The translations under genes were made by a program, and so were the position numbers. Positions 60,901 through 64,000 of a DNA stretch of 64,000 nt are shown piece by piece. The stretch lies in NCBI GenBank assembly GCA_017590115.1, contig JAGGNK010008781.1:3081676-3145675 (forward strand), given 5' to 3'. This stretch comes from Montifringilla adamsi (taxonomy: Eukaryota; Chordata; Aves; Passeriformes; Passeridae). How positions within the stretch are numbered: the stretch's first letter is position 1; each line of letters starts with the position of its first letter. The notes beneath the pieces are model-generated. The model was not told where the DNA came from and did not search any database. It saw only the letters and a list, made by a program, of their open reading frames with translations.

Positions 60901-63900
60901 ATTAATTGAATGTTGTTTCAGTGCTAGGGAGGGCTACTGGTTTAAATTTTGCAGCAGTGAATGGCATCTCATGTGTGTTAAGAAAGGGGGTCATGCCTTT
61001 GCCTTGTGTCTACCGTGGCCAAAGCATCCCTAAAGTATTCTGTGAGATCATTTACTGAGTGTTATTAACCTAGAACAAAACAATGAGATGCTCAGAGACA
61101 AAACTTTGCTTGTGAATGGACCCTGTCAGGGTACTGTTAGAATACTGACCTGCTCCCTAATTATATTTCAGTTGATTGAAGAAAAATTTAGAAATCAAAG
61201 ATGTTGAAGGGAATCAGGTCACACTGTCACAGTGGATGTGTGTTTCTTGTACTGCTGCAAATTTTGTAATGTTCGAAGGTTTGTAATTATTTTAAAACAC
61301 ATCTGCTTTCACTGGAGTTTTAGAAATGGAGAGTTGTGAGAGATCAGTGCCTTGTTATCTGTTGGCCTACTTGGATCTCAGCTGTCTGAGGTGTAGTTCC
61401 TGAGCTGGGAAAATGCATGTAGAAAACCTTGGGAATGGACTGCAGCCTCTCTTGGTGTATCCAGGACTCGTAGGGGGAAGTGGCAGCCTCGGGTGCCTGC
61501 AGCATCTCCTGTGACAGCCGGCGGCTCCTCCAAAGCACGCTGGGGCCGCTGCGTCCAAGGGGATTTCCAGCTCTCTTGGCTGTTAAGCTGAAGCTCTTTT
61601 GGCTGATTTCCTGTGATCAAATCACTTGATGAGGACAATCAGACTTGGGAGGTGGAGATTTCTACATGGGAGACTGAGCTGAGCTGCTGGAATGCATTGC
61701 AAGTCACCCATCAGACGGTTTTCAGCTGCTTTGATTTGATCTGTGTGTGATAGTGAGGAGAACATGAAAGTCACCTGTAAGCAATTCTTCCAGCATTGCT
61801 TACATGAGCTGAGCTTCCTGCAGGGGATGCACCCAGGAGCCTGGCTCCCTGTGCTGCTCAGCTTGGGCACTCTGTGCAGCACCAGCATTCCCACCAGCTG
61901 TGGGTGCAGCTGTTCTGGCTTGTACTGTGCACTGTTGGGTCCAGTTCTCCCTTGGGATGTTCTCCTGCTCCCCTTGTTGGGAGCAGCATCCCTGCAGAGC
62001 TGCAGCAGCTGTTGGAGAGGGGGCCAGACCAGGGCTGTGCTCTTGGGCTGTGCTGCAGGTACATGGTGACCATCCACCTGTTGGGAAGTTGCTCCACATT
62101 TGCTGTAGGAGTTGGCATGGTCTTACAGAACTGGCAGGAGCAGCAGCCAGATGGTCTCTCCAGTTGTTTGGGTTTTTTCCTTGTTGTTTTGCTGCTTTAA
62201 AATCTGGAGATTGCTTTCAGTTAGGCAGCTGCTCTCCATCACAGTGCTGTTCAAAGTAATTGACTTTCCATTGACTTTGGAATTTGGAATAGTGTCTAAA
62301 TATTGTTGTCAGCTTCGTGCTGATTCCTCTCCACTGAGGCTGAAGTCGTTTCACTTATGACCTCAAGCTGGACTTGTGTTTTGCTCCCATGGGAACTAAA
62401 AATAATAATTATTTTAAGAATAGGTTCTTAATCACTTCCTTCTTTTGATGTACTAGTCTTGTTTAGCATTTTCTAAGAATGTAATTGAAAATATTTTAAA
62501 CTATTTGTGTTTTAATTTCAGTTTTAATTAGCTCTTTGAAGATGCAAGGAGTGTACCAGACTTGATTACAGTTCCTTTTAGTCTTTTTATAGAAGAGCAT
62601 TTGCTCTTGTTATTCTGAGTGCAGATTTATTAGAGTTTTGTTGCTTTGGCAAACTGTCAAGTCACACAGAGCTGTGAAGAGATGAACATTAAGTTGACAG
62701 ATTTCTTAGTCAAAGGCATGTGGGCACTTTGTCAGTGCTGGTGATGCATCAGCACATTAATCTCCTGTCTCCAAACTGTTAATGTACAGATGAGAAACAG
62801 GAAAAGATGGGCTTCAGTCTGGGTTTGGAAGGGAGTATAAGGAATGCAGTGGTTCTGAGGCAGAGCTGGCTGTGCAGTGAGCACCAAAGGTGTTGGGATA
62901 GTTTGCAGTGATGGGAGAAATATTAAATAGGTGGAGATCCACTCTGCCCTGACACATGGGCTGGGTAACAGTGAGATGAACTCGTTGAAGATCTTGCTAT
63001 TATCTAAAAGTCTTGAAATTTAAAAGTGAAGTTCTGGGAGATGTGTTTCAAAGAGTGGCGTATGGATGCACTACTGAAGAGAAATAATCCAGAAGGACTT
63101 CCTAAATATCTGTGACCATACAGAGGCTGATGGTACTGAGTATCTTAAAGCCCAGTGACAGCACAAGTACATTAACAATGATTTTTCTATTTCTTGACAT
63201 GGTTTGCTCTCACTCCCGGTCAGTGAAGTTGCTTGCTCCAGCAAGTCTGCTTATCTTGAGGATGCTCATGTTCTATTTTGCGTACCAAATTTTGTTTATA
63301 CTTTATTTTTATCAAGCACCAGCGTCCCAAAGGCTGCAGCAGAGCCTAGTAGCATAGTCCAGTGTACAGCCTAACCCCCAAAGGGGCAACTGGGCATGGA
63401 CAGGGCTCAGAACTTGATCACTTGCCTGTTCTCTTGCTGCTGGGAATTATCCTTTTAGTGCAGTTCCTACCTGATCTCTGCATCTGCTTCCTTGTGCATA
63501 CAAGAATATTGCAGTTTATTTTTAAAGAGGACAAGGAGGAAAAACAAAATCAGGCAGCAACTCATCTATTGATACATTGCTACAACCTGTTGCCACAACT
63601 GACATTTTAGATAGTAGTAAAATTGAAAGAGCAAAGATGATTTTCATTACCTGTCTCTTGGCTGAAGCCTGGCATTTGGTCTCTGTTACTGTCAGAGTTG
63701 TGGGAGTACCTGAGTGTGAGAGCAGTTGTGGTGTCAGCAAGGAAGGAAAGAAATGGTGAGGCAAATACATGAAAAAATGTTAGTTTAATATCCTGTTATT
63801 AGCAGCTCTGGCATTCTGGCTGCTTTTATTTAGGCTGAGGACTTTTTACTTGTTTTTAGTCTTGCAAGTTTTATTAAAAGGTTTCTTTAAAAAGAGCTGC

Positions 63901-64000
63901 TGTTGGGAGGTTTCCCAGACCAAATAGGAAACAGGGAATTATCAGTTCTCCACCCTCAGGCTCTATGCATGGGCTTTGCTGAGCCAAGGGAAGTGCCTTG

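Larger units (their letters stand above)
43124..64000 (+). other. MLXIP: MLXIP intron 1 (runs past the window end)
   Basis: At least 20.9 kb. I looked for MLXIP exon 2, which should begin GKLVSPKWKNFKGLKLQW, in all frames and did not find it. The intron holds a genomic A23 run, a 12-bp triple repeat, a purine-rich stretch, a small hairpin, a U2 snRNA fragment and many short meaningless open frames. It shows no other coding sequence that I recognise. Confidence 0.75.

Noticed and set aside
61622..62260. Several overlapping open frames of 86-151 codons on both strands
   Set aside because: Mutually overlapping in many frames, with Cys/Leu/Ser-rich products and no family resemblance; ordinary intron DNA.

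Overview
This is a vertebrate nuclear DNA window, almost certainly from a bird. Three lines of evidence agree. The genes are split into exons by GT..AG introns. There are three diverged fragments of the avian-type CR1 LINE (7,274-7,566; 19,277-19,447; 42,258-42,470). The gene order CFAP251 (WDR66) - BCL7A - MLXIP, all on the + strand, is the order known from human 12q24.31 and its avian counterpart. GC-rich, CpG-dense stretches mark where each gene would be expected to start.

Layout. 1-1,330 is non-coding upstream DNA. 1,330-2,257 is a GC-rich promoter and 5' leader with a 51-bp minisatellite. 2,258-18,020 holds CFAP251, for which I could join 22 coding exons into one open frame of 983 codons plus a stop, every junction in phase. 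18,021-19,550 is intergenic, with polyadenylation signals, a perfect palindrome and a CR1 fragment. 19,555-20,130 is a CpG-rich block where BCL7A should begin. 20,135-27,285 is non-coding up to the first recognisable BCL7A exon. 27,286-35,844 carries five BCL7A coding exons, followed by a long 3' UTR to about 39,380. 39,381-42,660 is intergenic and contains a striking 48-bp near-perfect hairpin (41,242-41,289). 42,666-43,123 is the first coding exon of MLXIP (MondoA). From 43,124 to the end of the window is MLXIP intron 1, with no further exon found.

The three genes do not form a functional unit. CFAP251 is an axonemal WD-repeat protein of motile cilia, BCL7A is a subunit of the BAF (SWI/SNF) chromatin remodeller, and MLXIP is a glucose-responsive bHLH-ZIP transcription factor. 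They are neighbours by conserved synteny.

The points most worth a second look are these. The BCL7A first coding exon (about 31 residues in relatives) cannot be found although everything downstream is intact. The MLXIP first exon has GTG exactly where the family's initiator Met-Ala-Ala is expected, with an in-frame stop 36 codons upstream and no usable ATG between. There is a 22-bp-arm hairpin upstream of MLXIP, a perfect 22-bp palindrome just past CFAP251, a U2 snRNA 5'-end fragment in MLXIP intron 1, and an antisense open frame of about 275 codons inside a CFAP251 intron. I found no sign of a new multi-gene system, CRISPR array, tRNA, rRNA or intact mobile element.
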